Assembly: GCF_900312815.1 (NCBI RefSeq)
Contig: NZ_OMPE01000009.1
Span: forward strand, 310,001 to 374,000
DNA: 64,000 bases
Direction of reading: 5' to 3'
Source of the DNA: Aquimarina sp. AU474
GTDB taxonomy: Bacteria > Bacteroidota > Bacteroidia > Flavobacteriales > Flavobacteriaceae
Every line of letters begins with the position of its first letter. The first letter of the stretch is position 1. The notes beneath the pieces are model-generated. The model worked only from the letters and a program-made list of their open reading frames with translations. It was not told where the DNA came from and did not search any database. This document shows positions 7,512-17,097 of the stretch, piece after piece. Position numbers and translations under genes: made by a program.

Positions 7512-8923
7512 TGAGTAATGATACTTTTGACATACCCGTTGATCTAAAACAAATGATTACCTCTAATCAGGCATTTCATTATAGAGTAATCCCTGTACAA
7601 AGAGATGGAGATACTATTCATTTTAAAACTGACTCAAGTAGTATAAAAAGTTTGCAAAAAGAATTATCCATAATTCTTAATCAAAATATCATTCTGATTT
7701 CAGAAACATCTGATAATTTACAATCCTATCTAACTCTTAATTATCGTAAGGTAAATGCAAAACAAGAGCAATTGCATTATGAAGATAATTTTTTACAAAA
7801 GTTAATTGCTACCGCTAAAGATTTTGGGAGTAGTGATATCCATATGGAGCCTTACGAGAAATTTTGTAGAGTACGATTTAGATTAGACGGAAAACTAAAG
7901 GAAATGTACACCATTACCAAAAAGGAGTTTCCGCAATTGGTAAATCAAATCAAAATACAATCCGGACTGGATATCTCGCAAAAAAGATTGGCTCAGGATG
8001 GTCGAATCACTTTTAAAAATGGATCCGAAGAGTTTGATATAAGAGTATCTACAATGCCTACTTTATATGGAGAAAAAATTGTACTTCGATTATTAAACAG
8101 AGATACACAAGAAGTACAATTAGATGATCTAGGATTTACTGAAAAAGAATTAGAATTATACCGAGAAGCCGTTAGAAAACCTCAAGGTATTATTTTAATT
8201 TCTGGTCCTACGGGTTCTGGTAAAACTACCACCTTATACGCTACACTAAAAGAACTAAACAAAGAAGTCTCCAACATATTAACTATAGAGGATCCAATAG
8301 AATATACATTAGAAGGCGTAAACCAAGTACAATTACGAGAGGATATCGATTTTGATTTTCCGGCAGCACTTAGGGCTTTTTTACGTCAGGATCCAGATGT
8401 TATTATGGTAGGAGAAATACGTGACGATAAAACCGCAAATATGGCCATTAAAGCAGCTTTAACGGGGCATTTAGTATTATCTACTATTCATACTAATTCT
8501 GCCTGGGCTACTATTTCTAGACTTGTCGACATGAACGTTCCTTCCTTTTTATTGGCAAGCACATTAACAATGAGTATTGCACAACGACTGGTTCGAAAAT
8601 TATGTCCTCATTGTAAGCAAGAAAAAGATTCGGAAATAGAAGATTTCCCTTTAGGGTTTGAAATCCCAGAAACATTAAAAAAGCATTACGTTGCCATTGG
8701 CTGCAATAACTGTTATCAAACAGGCTACCTAGGTCGAAAAGCAATTTATGAGATATTACCCATAACCAAAGAATTAGAAACAACAATAAGACATAACGAA
8801 TTACAGATTGATAATTATATTGTCTCGCAAAATATTAAAACGCTAAAAAGCAACGCGATGCGTTTAGTCATCGAAGGACACACCTCTGTTGAAGAAGTAT
8901 ATGCATTACTAGCAAGTAATTAG
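7511..8923 (+). CDS. gspE: Type II secretion / pilus assembly ATPase
   Basis: 470 aa cytoplasmic hexameric ATPase of the GspE/PilB family. In order: an N-terminal N1E-like region (to about 90), an N2E domain beginning about 95 (SSDIHMEPYE), Walker A GPTGSGKTT (232-240), Asp box IEDPIEYT (259-266), Walker B VIMVGEIRD (297-305), and a His box GHLVLSTIHTN (319-329). A tetracysteine zinc site consists of Cys365, Cys368, Cys398 and Cys401. The CxxC pairs place it with assembly ATPases (GspE/PilB), not with the retraction ATPase PilT. No second ATPase is present in the cluster, which fits secretion or a non-retracting pilus. Confidence 0.96.
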   Translation: MSNDTFDIPVDLKQMITSNQAFHYRVIPVQRDGDTIHFKTDSSSIKSLQKELSIILNQNIILISETSDNLQSYLTLNYRKVNAKQEQLHYEDNFLQKLIATAKDFGSSDIHMEPYEKFCRVRFRLDGKLKEMYTITKKEFPQLVNQIKIQSGLDISQKRLAQDGRITFKNGSEEFDIRVSTMPTLYGEKIVLRLLNRDTQEVQLDDLGFTEKELELYREAVRKPQGIILISGPTGSGKTTTLYATLKELNKEVSNILTIEDPIEYTLEGVNQVQLREDIDFDFPAALRAFLRQDPDVIMVGEIRDDKTANMAIKAALTGHLVLSTIHTNSAWATISRLVDMNVPSFLLASTLTMSIAQRLVRKLCPHCKQEKDSEIEDFPLGFEIPETLKKHYVAIGCNNCYQTGYLGRKAIYEILPITKELETTIRHNELQIDNYIVSQNIKTLKSNAMRLVIEGHTSVEEVYALLASN

Positions 8924-8935
8924 AAAGTGAGGTCC

Positions 8936-11176
8936 ATGAAAAACAATAAAAAACAAATGAAAAAAAATATACTATTTATTTATTTCATCATAGGTGTCGT
9001 AATGATTTCCTTTGCTCAGGATGGTATACAAACCCAACCCGATGAAAATACGCGGATAGCCACCATAGAAAATAAGCTACAATTGCTTAGTGTTGATATT
9101 CCTGCGTTATCTCAAAAAGTAAATGTCAATATTTCAAATACTAGTTTACTAAATTTTTTAAGAGCTATTTCTCAAGCGCATCAAGTAAATATTAATATCT
9201 CTGAAGAGTTAAACTCTATAAACATCATTAATGGGTTTAACAATGTATCTGTATTAGATTTATTAGTTTTTTTAGTTAAGGAATATCAATTAGATATTGA
9301 TTTCACTGGTAATATATTATCCGTACGTAAATATATCCCTCCTACTCAACCTCCTATTGAAAAAGATATTATAGCCAAGTATGATGTTACTCTAGAAACT
9401 TTAACAACAGATTTTAACAATGACCCTTTACCAAAAGTAGTTAGAAAAATTACCGAAATATCGGGTAAAAACTTACTGTATGCACCTGAGCTGAACACCA
9501 AAAACATTACATTGTTTATCGCTGATGTCCCTATTGATCTTGCTTTGAGAAAATTGGCAGAAGCAAATAATCTAGACTTTAACAAAACCAGAGATGGGTT
9601 TTACGAATTTGAATCCATCGAGGGAACTGGAGATCCAAATAATCCCGGAAGACCAAGAAGAAATCGAAATAATTTCTACTATAAAGTTATTGATTCGATC
9701 AACAAAACAATATCGGTCGATCTTAAAAACACTCCTATCTCTGATGTAATATACAACATCACAGAAGATCTTAATTTGGATGTATTTACTGCTTCTCCTC
9801 TCGAAAATGCGGGTACTGTAACCGTAAAAGCCGACGCTATAAGTTTTGATAATTTATTAGTGAAAATTTTTGAAAGCAACTCTTCAAACCCAGCCCCAAC
9901 AAATACAACAAATCGTAATAATCAAGGAAACAATAACAACTCTCAAAACTTTCAAAATAACACTCCTGTTGTTTCGAACAATTTTACATTCAAGAAAGAA
10001 GGAGAAGTATATTATTTTGGTACGGAGAATCAACTTTCGGTTAAAAAAATTGAGTTGGTACAGATGATGCATCGTTCGATAGCAATGTTGGGAGATGCTA
10101 ATCCAGCCGGAGGTTTTGGTTTTGGTAGTGGTAATTTTGGAAATAACAATTTTGCCACTGGAGGAACAAATTATTTTGGAAGCAATGGCGCTAATGGAGG
10201 CATAAACCAAGGTAATGCTAATTCTAGAAATAGAATTGGCTCTAATAATGGACTGTCTAGAAACAATAACTCTCAAAATACTGACGCAGGTTCAATTTCA
10301 GATATATTTCCAGCTAGTATTACCGAAGGTTTGGATATTAAAATCGATACTGAATTAAACAGTTTTGTTGTTAGCGGATCTGGTATACGGGTAGAGAAAT
10401 TCAAGAAGTTCGTAAAATACATTGACAAACCTGTTCCTTTAATACTTATTGAAGTCATGATTCTAGAAGTAAATAGAACAGCTACAGTAGAAACAGGTGT
10501 AGAATTTGGATTAGGTAAAGAGCCTGTAAATGACCAAGGAGTTGCATTTCCTAGTGCGAATATTACCTTGGGTGCGCAAACCGTAAATCGTATTATTGGT
10601 GGATTCGATGGTTTTGGATCTTTAAACTTGGGTAATGTAGTTCCTAATTTCTACCTAGATATAAAAGCTATGGAAACCAATGGGAATGTCAAAATCCTAT
10701 CCACACCAAAATTAAGCACATTAAATGGGCATAAAGCCTATTTATCAAGTGGGCAAACTACATACTATGCCGTTACAAGTCAAAATATTTTTGGTTCTCA
10801 AAACCCTCAAACGTCAGAGATTGTAAACTATCAACCTATCGATGCCGAATTAGCATTAGAATTTAAACCATTTGTATCCGGAGACGGACAGATCACACTA
10901 GACATTCAGGTAATTCAATCTAATTTTAGTGGCGAACGTATTGCCGAAAACGCTCCACCAGATATCAACAGCAGAAGATTTTCTTCAATTATGCGTATGC
11001 AAGCAAATGATGTTGCAATTTTAGGAGGTATTGAGCAAAAAGTAAAAAATGACTCAGGATCAGGAGTTCCGTTATTAGCAAGAATTCCGATTATAAAATG
11101 GTTATTTAGTAAACGAGTACGGGAAGATTCTAAGAGAAAACTTAATGTTATTATTAAACCAACTGTTTTTTATTAA
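8936..11176 (+). CDS. gspD: Secretin (GspD/PilQ family outer-membrane channel)
   Basis: About 746 aa from the ATG at 8936; a GTG three codons upstream (8927) is possible but less likely. There is a signal peptide (MKKNILFIYFIIGVVMISFA). Two or three small N-domains, the first STN-like at about 65-135, are followed by Asn/Gly-rich linkers (about 318-350 and 393-455). The secretin domain (about 500 to the end) has the typical ILIEVMILEVN, ILSTPKLSTLNG and final NVIIKPTVF blocks. It forms the outer-membrane gate. The Asn/Gly-rich linkers are unusually long and may be surface or periplasmic loops. Its stop overlaps the next start by one base. Confidence 0.94.
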   Translation: MKNNKKQMKKNILFIYFIIGVVMISFAQDGIQTQPDENTRIATIENKLQLLSVDIPALSQKVNVNISNTSLLNFLRAISQAHQVNINISEELNSINIINGFNNVSVLDLLVFLVKEYQLDIDFTGNILSVRKYIPPTQPPIEKDIIAKYDVTLETLTTDFNNDPLPKVVRKITEISGKNLLYAPELNTKNITLFIADVPIDLALRKLAEANNLDFNKTRDGFYEFESIEGTGDPNNPGRPRRNRNNFYYKVIDSINKTISVDLKNTPISDVIYNITEDLNLDVFTASPLENAGTVTVKADAISFDNLLVKIFESNSSNPAPTNTTNRNNQGNNNNSQNFQNNTPVVSNNFTFKKEGEVYYFGTENQLSVKKIELVQMMHRSIAMLGDANPAGGFGFGSGNFGNNNFATGGTNYFGSNGANGGINQGNANSRNRIGSNNGLSRNNNSQNTDAGSISDIFPASITEGLDIKIDTELNSFVVSGSGIRVEKFKKFVKYIDKPVPLILIEVMILEVNRTATVETGVEFGLGKEPVNDQGVAFPSANITLGAQTVNRIIGGFDGFGSLNLGNVVPNFYLDIKAMETNGNVKILSTPKLSTLNGHKAYLSSGQTTYYAVTSQNIFGSQNPQTSEIVNYQPIDAELALEFKPFVSGDGQITLDIQVIQSNFSGERIAENAPPDINSRRFSSIMRMQANDVAILGGIEQKVKNDSGSGVPLLARIPIIKWLFSKRVREDSKRKLNVIIKPTVFY

Positions 11177-12387
11177 TGTTTAGCAAGTTATCTTCATATA
11201 ATCCCATCAGAAAAACTTTCTTGACTCTAGAACATACAGAGCAAGAAGGTAAGTTATTGGTTTTAGGACTAGAAATACAGCTTAGAAAAGATGAACTCGA
11301 TATTACTCAAAGTTTTACTTCAGAGAAACTTGAGAATATCGTTGATTTTGCAAAAACAAACACCAACACTACTTTGGTAATTACAGATGAAAATGTACTT
11401 ACAAAAGAGGTTCATCATATTGGTACTGACAATGAGATTTTATCCGAAGGGTTTCCTAATTTAAATCTCGACGACTTTTATTATCAAATTCTAAAAACAG
11501 CTACCAAATCCTTTATCGCTGTTTGTAGAAAGCAATATGTAGATGATATACTTAATGACTACAAAAGCAAACAAATTAATATTTCTGAGGTTTCTTTAGG
11601 AAACCTTAAGATGGCCGCATTGTTACCTTATATTCATGATCAAGACATTATAAGTAACACCTCAATAATTCGGGTCGAAAATGGAAATATTTTGACTATC
11701 GATCAAAAAGATGCTCATATAACAACGACATATGATATCGAAAACTTTTCGGTGGATAACACTCATAGTCTTCCGTTGGCAATAGTGCTACATTCGTTTG
11801 CTAGTCAAGTAAAGATTACGGGCAATATTGAGGAAAGAAATATCCAATTGCAAAGTGCATTAAAAGAAGCTAGTTTTTTTAAAAAAACATTGCAATATGG
11901 TATCGGTTTTTTATTGATAACCTTATTAATTAATTTCTTTGTTTTTAATGCTAAATATAAGAAATGGCAAGGACTACAAGAAGAAATCCATGTCTATACC
12001 ACTCAAAACGAAAACATACAAGAACAACAAGTTATTATTAGCGCAAAAGAGGCTATTGTTAATAGCATCTTGACAACAGGGTTTTCAAAAAGTTCATTGT
12101 ATATAGATCAAATTATACAATCGCAACCTACAACGGTAATACTTGATGCTTTGGTTTACCAACCTATTTCTAAAACAATACGTAATGATAAACCAATCCT
12201 TCTTAAAGAAAATTTGATTTCTGTAGCGGGTAACTCAATAGACAAAGCCGATTTTACAGCTTGGCTAAATACCATTGAAAAATTAGATTTTGTAGATGCA
12301 GTAACCATCATTAATTATGGTGTAGACAAAAAGAATACTTCGAATTTTGAAATAACTATTAATCTAAGTCATGACACAGCGAAATAA
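11176..12387 (+). CDS. GspL/PilM-PilN-like inner-membrane assembly protein
   Basis: 403 aa. A cytoplasmic N-terminal part (1-235), with the layout of the actin-like PilM/GspL domain, is followed by one transmembrane helix (about 239-258) and a periplasmic part (260-403) with a coiled coil and a PilN-like ferredoxin fold. This is the bitopic GspL architecture (equal to PilM fused to PilN). Sequence signatures are weak; the assignment rests on topology and on its place between the secretin and a GspM/PilO-like gene. It overlaps the secretin gene by 1 bp and the next gene by 17 bp. Confidence 0.75.
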   Translation: MFSKLSSYNPIRKTFLTLEHTEQEGKLLVLGLEIQLRKDELDITQSFTSEKLENIVDFAKTNTNTTLVITDENVLTKEVHHIGTDNEILSEGFPNLNLDDFYYQILKTATKSFIAVCRKQYVDDILNDYKSKQINISEVSLGNLKMAALLPYIHDQDIISNTSIIRVENGNILTIDQKDAHITTTYDIENFSVDNTHSLPLAIVLHSFASQVKITGNIEERNIQLQSALKEASFFKKTLQYGIGFLLITLLINFFVFNAKYKKWQGLQEEIHVYTTQNENIQEQQVIISAKEAIVNSILTTGFSKSSLYIDQIIQSQPTTVILDALVYQPISKTIRNDKPILLKENLISVAGNSIDKADFTAWLNTIEKLDFVDAVTIINYGVDKKNTSNFEITINLSHDTAK

Positions 12388-12889
12388 AAACATTTTTCTA
12401 GTTTCTGGATTAATAGCTACGCTATTTTTTGCGTATTACTTCGGATTTGCTAAAACATTTGCAGTAAGCAGTGAAGTGGCCAAATTAGAGGATAAAAAAC
12501 AAGCCTATCAATCGGCACCAGCTCAGTTGGCCGTCCTGGCAAATAAAGAAAAACAGCTAGACGAGATTCTTAAAAAAAATAATGTAGAAGGAAATTCTTT
12601 ACAAAACAACATTCTTAAAACCTTAAATACGTTATCCAATGATTCTGGTTTTAGCATTGTTGCTTTTGAAGAACCTCATGCCTTTACTGATGAAACTACT
12701 CAAAAAACAACAACGACCTATAATTTCACACTACAAGGAGATTATAAATCTTTGATTAATGTAGTTTATGCCTTAGAGCAAAAATATAGCTTTGGTAATG
12801 TCATCCAGGTAAAGTTTGAAAAAAAGAAGAACTTCAGAACCAGAGCTACATTTTTACAATGCACTGTTTTATTACAGCGATTGAATTAA
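12371..12889 (+). CDS. GspM/PilO-like inner-membrane assembly protein
   Basis: 172 aa with a single N-terminal transmembrane helix (about 8-26), a short coiled coil (about 33-70) and a C-terminal alpha/beta domain (about 85-172). This is the GspM/PilO layout. It starts 17 bp inside the end of the GspL-like gene in another frame, so translation is coupled, as expected for partners that form a GspL-GspM heterodimer. There is little sequence identity to anchor the call, so it is by position and topology. Confidence 0.7.
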   Translation: MTQRNKNIFLVSGLIATLFFAYYFGFAKTFAVSSEVAKLEDKKQAYQSAPAQLAVLANKEKQLDEILKKNNVEGNSLQNNILKTLNTLSNDSGFSIVAFEEPHAFTDETTQKTTTTYNFTLQGDYKSLINVVYALEQKYSFGNVIQVKFEKKKNFRTRATFLQCTVLLQRLN

Positions 12890-12923
12890 AATTTAAATTA
12901 ATGATGAAAAAAGTATTCACATA

Positions 12924-13658
12924 ATGAATTATAAAAAATACAGTATACTACTATCTATCCTAATACTAGTAATTAGTTGTCATACGATCAAAGTGAATAA
13001 GTCTGCTATGCATACGGCTATTACTTCTCCCATAGCACTTGGTGTAATCGGCATACAATATGATAGGGTATTACATTCGGATTTTAAAGAAACCACTATT
13101 CCTAGTTATAAAAAAGGAATTAGAGTTGATGTGGCTACAGAAACGTTTAACGCATCTACATACAAAGCCTATTTGCAAAGTTCACAAAACAACAAACAAG
13201 GCATTACTTATATAGATTCTAACAAGACTAAGCCGATGTTTATTAAGTTAGATCTGATAGATCGAGTAACGATCTTATCAGAGTTGAAAGATCGAGCTAA
13301 TGATCAGACGGTTCAATACTTGAAAAATCAAAAAAACGCAGGTATAGTCACATCCGTTTCTATTGGATTATCTGAACCAGTAATCCAAGAAATTTTAAAT
13401 GCCGAAGCTGTATTTCTTATTAATAAACAATACAAGCAATATCAATTATCATTAGTTAAGAATGGTGCATCATACAAAACCATTGACTTTGCATCAACTA
13501 CTGTTTTTGGCTATCAACTTTCCTATTTCTGTTGGGGTATGGATGACAAGCGAAAAATTGTCTTATCAGACATCGTAGAAGAAGCATCTTCTTGCCCAAA
13601 AAACACATATCGAGATGCCAGAAAGGCGAAAGAAAAAATGGATTATTTCAAGTTATAA
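12924..13658 (+). CDS. Lipoprotein of unknown function in the secretion cluster
   Basis: 244 aa. Signal peptide with lipobox LVISC, giving lipidated Cys19. The rest is a soluble alpha/beta domain that I do not recognise, with a short Cys pair late in the sequence (SYFCWGM, ASSCPKN). It lies inside the secretion cluster with 34-bp and 13-bp gaps. It could be a pilotin-like helper for the secretin or a component specific to Bacteroidota. Function is inferred only from place. Confidence 0.7.
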   Translation: MNYKKYSILLSILILVISCHTIKVNKSAMHTAITSPIALGVIGIQYDRVLHSDFKETTIPSYKKGIRVDVATETFNASTYKAYLQSSQNNKQGITYIDSNKTKPMFIKLDLIDRVTILSELKDRANDQTVQYLKNQKNAGIVTSVSIGLSEPVIQEILNAEAVFLINKQYKQYQLSLVKNGASYKTIDFASTTVFGYQLSYFCWGMDDKRKIVLSDIVEEASSCPKNTYRDARKAKEKMDYFKL

Positions 13659-13671
13659 TCACTAAAAAATT

Positions 13672-14601
13672 ATGAAAAAGCACATCGTATATAGTTTATT
13701 TTTAATCATTCCTTTCTTCGGATGCGAAGAAGCTTTTATAGAAAAAGATTTATCGGACGATACCATAGCTATTGTGGCTCCAAGAGATGGGTCCGAAATT
13801 GAAGATTCTTCGATAAACTTTAGTTGGGAAGGCGTAGATCAGGCAACTTCTTATCGTCTACAAATCGCAAGACCTAACTTTGAAAATGCAGCACAAATTG
13901 TAGAAGACACCACCGTGACTGCGACAAATTTTAATGTTAGTCTCACAAAAAATAGTTATGAATGGAGGGTTCGTGCTCAAAATTCTGGATCTACCACTGC
14001 ATATGCTTTAGCTGGATTTAGTGTTATTGAACCCACAGATTTCTCTTCACGCCAAGTATTATTAGAATCTCCTGCGAATGATTTAATAACTAATGATGTA
14101 GCGATTACTTTAGAATGGCAGGTAGTCCCTGATGCAAATTCCTACAGAGTACAATTACTCGATGGATCTAATGCGGTAGTACAAGAAGAAACTCTTAACG
14201 GTACTTCTTTAGAACTTACTTTTCCTGAAGGAATAACCCAATGGCAAGTACGAGCAGAAAATGCTACTCAAAACACATTATACACCACGAGATCATTAAC
14301 AATAGATACCATGGAACCTAATGTCCCTACAATTACAGCACCAGCAAATGATGCTACATTGACCGATATTGCTGTAAGTTTTACTTGGACTAGAGAGGCA
14401 GTTGCAGGCTCTGCAGAATTTGATAGTATTTATATCTATGAAGATGAAGCCTTAACACAATTAGCAACCAAAGATAGAGTAACATCACCATCAGAAATTA
14501 CGTTAGAAGCTAGTAAAACATATTATTGGTTTTTAAAAGCTTTTGATGAGGGTTCTAATGAAAGTGAAGCTAGTACAACATCTAAATTCACCATAAACTA
14601 A
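13672..14601 (+). CDS. Lipoprotein with three FN3/Ig-like domains
   Basis: 309 aa. Lipobox FFGC gives lipidated Cys18. Three repeats of about 90 aa follow, each with the pattern of a fibronectin-III-like beta sandwich: a Pro/Ala-rich strand start (IVAPRDGSEI, LESPANDLIT, ITAPANDATL), a W in FSWEG, LEWQV and FTWTR, and a closing YEWRVRA, TQWQVRA or YYWFLKA. The same domain type recurs in the lipoproteins at 44358 and 56985. It is wedged between the GspM-like and GspC-like genes with a 5-bp gap downstream, so it is probably part of the apparatus or a surface accessory. Confidence 0.8.
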   Translation: MKKHIVYSLFLIIPFFGCEEAFIEKDLSDDTIAIVAPRDGSEIEDSSINFSWEGVDQATSYRLQIARPNFENAAQIVEDTTVTATNFNVSLTKNSYEWRVRAQNSGSTTAYALAGFSVIEPTDFSSRQVLLESPANDLITNDVAITLEWQVVPDANSYRVQLLDGSNAVVQEETLNGTSLELTFPEGITQWQVRAENATQNTLYTTRSLTIDTMEPNVPTITAPANDATLTDIAVSFTWTREAVAGSAEFDSIYIYEDEALTQLATKDRVTSPSEITLEASKTYYWFLKAFDEGSNESEASTTSKFTIN

Positions 14602-14606
14602 GACCA

Positions 14607-15068
14607 ATGTTAAAAGGCAAAAAAGGGTTATATATTTTACTACCTCTAGTAGTATTTATTTGGGGGGCAATTATTTATCAGGTAACAGATGCTTTTTCTG
14701 ATGATGATCCTTTGGCTACCGATTCAACTGCCATAACATTTTCAAAAATTGAAGGAAAAGAGCGCGATCATTTTTTGATTAGTTCGGTTACTAGAGATCC
14801 TTTTTTAGGTACAATGTACAAACCTAAAAAAGAGCCTGTTAAAAAAATAACTCCTAGGGTCAAGAAACCCGAAGTTACCTGGCCATCTGTTACATATAAG
14901 GGTATGGTAACTGGTAATCCTGTGATTTATTTGATAGAAATAAATGGTACTGATCAATTAATGCAGCGTAATGAAGTTGTTTCTGACATTAAACTTATTA
15001 AAGCGTCATCCTCATGGGTACAATTACGATTCAAAGGAGAAGCCAAGCGATTTGAAATTTTAAATTGA
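14607..15068 (+). CDS. GspC/PilP-like bitopic protein
   Basis: 153 aa with a short cytoplasmic tail, a transmembrane helix (about 8-26), a Pro/Lys-rich periplasmic linker (70-90, KPKKEPVKKITPRVKKPE) and a C-terminal small beta domain. The domain has the PilP/GspC homology-region pattern: TRDPFLG ahead of the linker, then YKGMVTG, VIYLIEING, and VVSDIKLIKASSSWVQL. Such proteins link the inner-membrane platform to the secretin N-domains. The end overlaps the next start (TTGA). Confidence 0.72.
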   Translation: MLKGKKGLYILLPLVVFIWGAIIYQVTDAFSDDDPLATDSTAITFSKIEGKERDHFLISSVTRDPFLGTMYKPKKEPVKKITPRVKKPEVTWPSVTYKGMVTGNPVIYLIEINGTDQLMQRNEVVSDIKLIKASSSWVQLRFKGEAKRFEILN

Positions 15069-16333
15069 AAGTAAGACACAAAATAAAAGCGCAAGCCATG
15101 CAATTTGCATTGCTTATTTCGGTAATTATTGCCTTGCTTTTAAGTGCTTTTTTATTACTAACTCATGTACAATCATTTTTTAAAATCAAATCAAATGAGT
15201 TACTAAATGCCACGGAGTTATCGAATCAACAAATTTTTAAATCCTTATCGGAATCGATTTCAAAAGACACATTAATTGTTCAAGAACATGCAAAAACGCA
15301 AAAAGTAATTGCTAGCTATTATGGAGCTTGGACAAAGGCATTTTCTGAAATTACTATCCACAATAGAAAAGTTTCAAAAACTGCTTTTGTAGGATCATCA
15401 AATGACAATACTACTCCCAACTTATATTTGGCCAATACCAATTCGCCATTAGTCGTAGTAGGAAACACAAGATTAGAAGGACGTAGTTATCTGCCCAAAC
15501 AAGGAATCAAAGCAGGAAACATATCGGGTAATTATTATCAGGGATCTCGTTTACATTACGGGCAAACTATAGAAAGTGCAGAAACTTTACCAAAATTAAG
15601 TTCAGAATGGATTTCATACCTTGAGTCTATAACTAATGGGGCTCTAATAGATGACACACATAGTATTAGAGTAAACAAAGACATTAAATATAGTTTTTAT
15701 AAACCTCATGTCATTATAAATGATCCATCAACTATCGTTTTGGGTGATGAAAAAATCATTGGTAACGTAATCATCCAATCAGGAACAAAAATAATAGTTA
15801 ATGCACCTACTCGGTTAGAAAATGTATTACTCATTGCACCTCATATTGTTATTGCCAATAATGTTAAAGGAAGTATGCAACTTATTGCTACAAAAAAAAT
15901 AGATATTGGTACAGGATGTTATTTCTCATACCCTTCGGCAGCATTACTTTTTGATAAAAGCAGACCCGCAAACAACACTCAAGGAAATAATCAATTGCGC
16001 AAAGATTTAAATTTTACAATTGATAAAAATACTGTAATTGAAGGTTCTGTGGTATATCTCACAAAGCATATCAATAAACAGAATAGAGTCAAAACTCATC
16101 TCAAAATCGAACCTAGCGTTGAAGTAATTGGAGAGGTGTATTGCCAAGGGAATATAGATTTTCAAGGAACGGTTCGAGGAGCGCTATACGCAAATCAGTT
16201 TATTGCAAATCAATCTGGATCCATTTATTTAAACCACATTTATAATGGCAAAATCCTAACAAATCCTATACCTAACTATGCCGGATTACCTTTTAATGAT
16301 ACCAAAAAAGCTATAGCAAAATGGTTATATTAA
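15065..16333 (+). CDS. Prepilin-like anchored beta-helix protein (GspK/PilX position)
   Basis: 422 aa from a TTG at 15065 that overlaps the previous TGA stop; an ATG at 15098 (MQFALLIS) is the alternative but would remove the basic leader. The N-terminus KIKAQAMQFALLISVIIALL looks like a GspK/PilX-type prepilin: a KA site before a long hydrophobic helix and no Glu at +5. The body (about 215-400) is a run of short hydrophobic strands such as GNVIIQSGTKIIVNAP and GEVYCQGNIDFQGTVRG, the pattern of a right-handed beta-helix like that of bactofilin. I know no standard pseudopilin with this body. Confidence 0.65.
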   Translation: MKVRHKIKAQAMQFALLISVIIALLLSAFLLLTHVQSFFKIKSNELLNATELSNQQIFKSLSESISKDTLIVQEHAKTQKVIASYYGAWTKAFSEITIHNRKVSKTAFVGSSNDNTTPNLYLANTNSPLVVVGNTRLEGRSYLPKQGIKAGNISGNYYQGSRLHYGQTIESAETLPKLSSEWISYLESITNGALIDDTHSIRVNKDIKYSFYKPHVIINDPSTIVLGDEKIIGNVIIQSGTKIIVNAPTRLENVLLIAPHIVIANNVKGSMQLIATKKIDIGTGCYFSYPSAALLFDKSRPANNTQGNNQLRKDLNFTIDKNTVIEGSVVYLTKHINKQNRVKTHLKIEPSVEVIGEVYCQGNIDFQGTVRGALYANQFIANQSGSIYLNHIYNGKILTNPIPNYAGLPFNDTKKAIAKWLY

Positions 16334-16638
16334 AAAGAATTCGTGGCGCTACATTAATCGAAACACTTACAGCTTCGGTTCTTATAATTATTGTATTCAT
16401 GATTGCCAGTCTTAGTTTTAATAATATTTTTAATAATCATGTTAAACGGAATCAAAGCGCGATAGAAAATCGAATTAAAGAATTAGAATACCTAACTATA
16501 CATCAAAAAATCAAATTACCGTATACTGAAGATTTTGCAGGATGGGATATCGAAGTAGTTAGTCATAAAAATACTGCATCATTAACGTATACTAAAGAAG
16601 GAAAAGAACTCATTAAAATACTGTATTTAAATGATTAA
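16321..16638 (+). CDS. Minor pseudopilin (GspI/GspH-like)
   Basis: 105 aa. Leader MVILKRIRG ends in Gly and is followed by ATLIETLTASVLIIIVFMIA, with Glu at +5 and a long hydrophobic helix: a classical prepilin N-terminus. The remaining 70 residues are a short globular domain. It overlaps the upstream gene by 13 bp and the downstream one by 8 bp, so it belongs to the same translation unit. The exact equivalent (GspI, GspH or PilV) cannot be fixed from sequence alone. Confidence 0.8.
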   Translation: MVILKRIRGATLIETLTASVLIIIVFMIASLSFNNIFNNHVKRNQSAIENRIKELEYLTIHQKIKLPYTEDFAGWDIEVVSHKNTASLTYTKEGKELIKILYLND

Positions 16639-17095
16639 TTACCATCAAAAAATAAAGGCATTTACCCTTACCGAGGTTATGGTGGTTATAGTCATATCTG
16701 CTATTGTAGTTGGCCTTGCTTTTTCGATTTTAGGAATTGTACAGCGCAACATGAGTAGTATAGAAGATAATTATGCCTACCAGTCTGAAATGCAATCTCT
16801 AGAAGTAGCCCTTACACTAGATTTTAACACCTACACTAGTGTTCAATGGAATGCAAGAGAAGAGATATTAAAATTATCCTCACCCCTCGGAGAGCGGCAA
16901 TATATATTCTCGACAGATAGTATTACTACTGATATTGATAGCTATTTGATAAAAACTAAAAGTAAATTATTCTATTTTGAAGGAGAACAGGTAAATTCTG
17001 GAAGAATTGATGCCGTAAAGCTTACCTTTGATAAAACAACAGATCTACATCGTATTTTTGTGTTTAAACACAACGATCCAACTATTCATTTTTGA
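16631..17095 (+). CDS. Minor pseudopilin (GspJ-like)
   Basis: 154 aa. Leader MINYHQKIKA ends in Ala, followed by FTLTEVMVVIVISAIVVGLA with Phe +1 and Glu +5. The C-terminal part is a beta-rich domain (ending RIFVFKHNDPTIHF) of a length that suits GspJ or GspH. It overlaps the previous pseudopilin gene by 8 bp and ends at the start of gspF. With the GspK-like and GspI-like proteins it could form the pseudopilus tip. Confidence 0.82.
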   Translation: MINYHQKIKAFTLTEVMVVIVISAIVVGLAFSILGIVQRNMSSIEDNYAYQSEMQSLEVALTLDFNTYTSVQWNAREEILKLSSPLGERQYIFSTDSITTDIDSYLIKTKSKLFYFEGEQVNSGRIDAVKLTFDKTTDLHRIFVFKHNDPTIHF

Positions 17096-17097
17096 GT

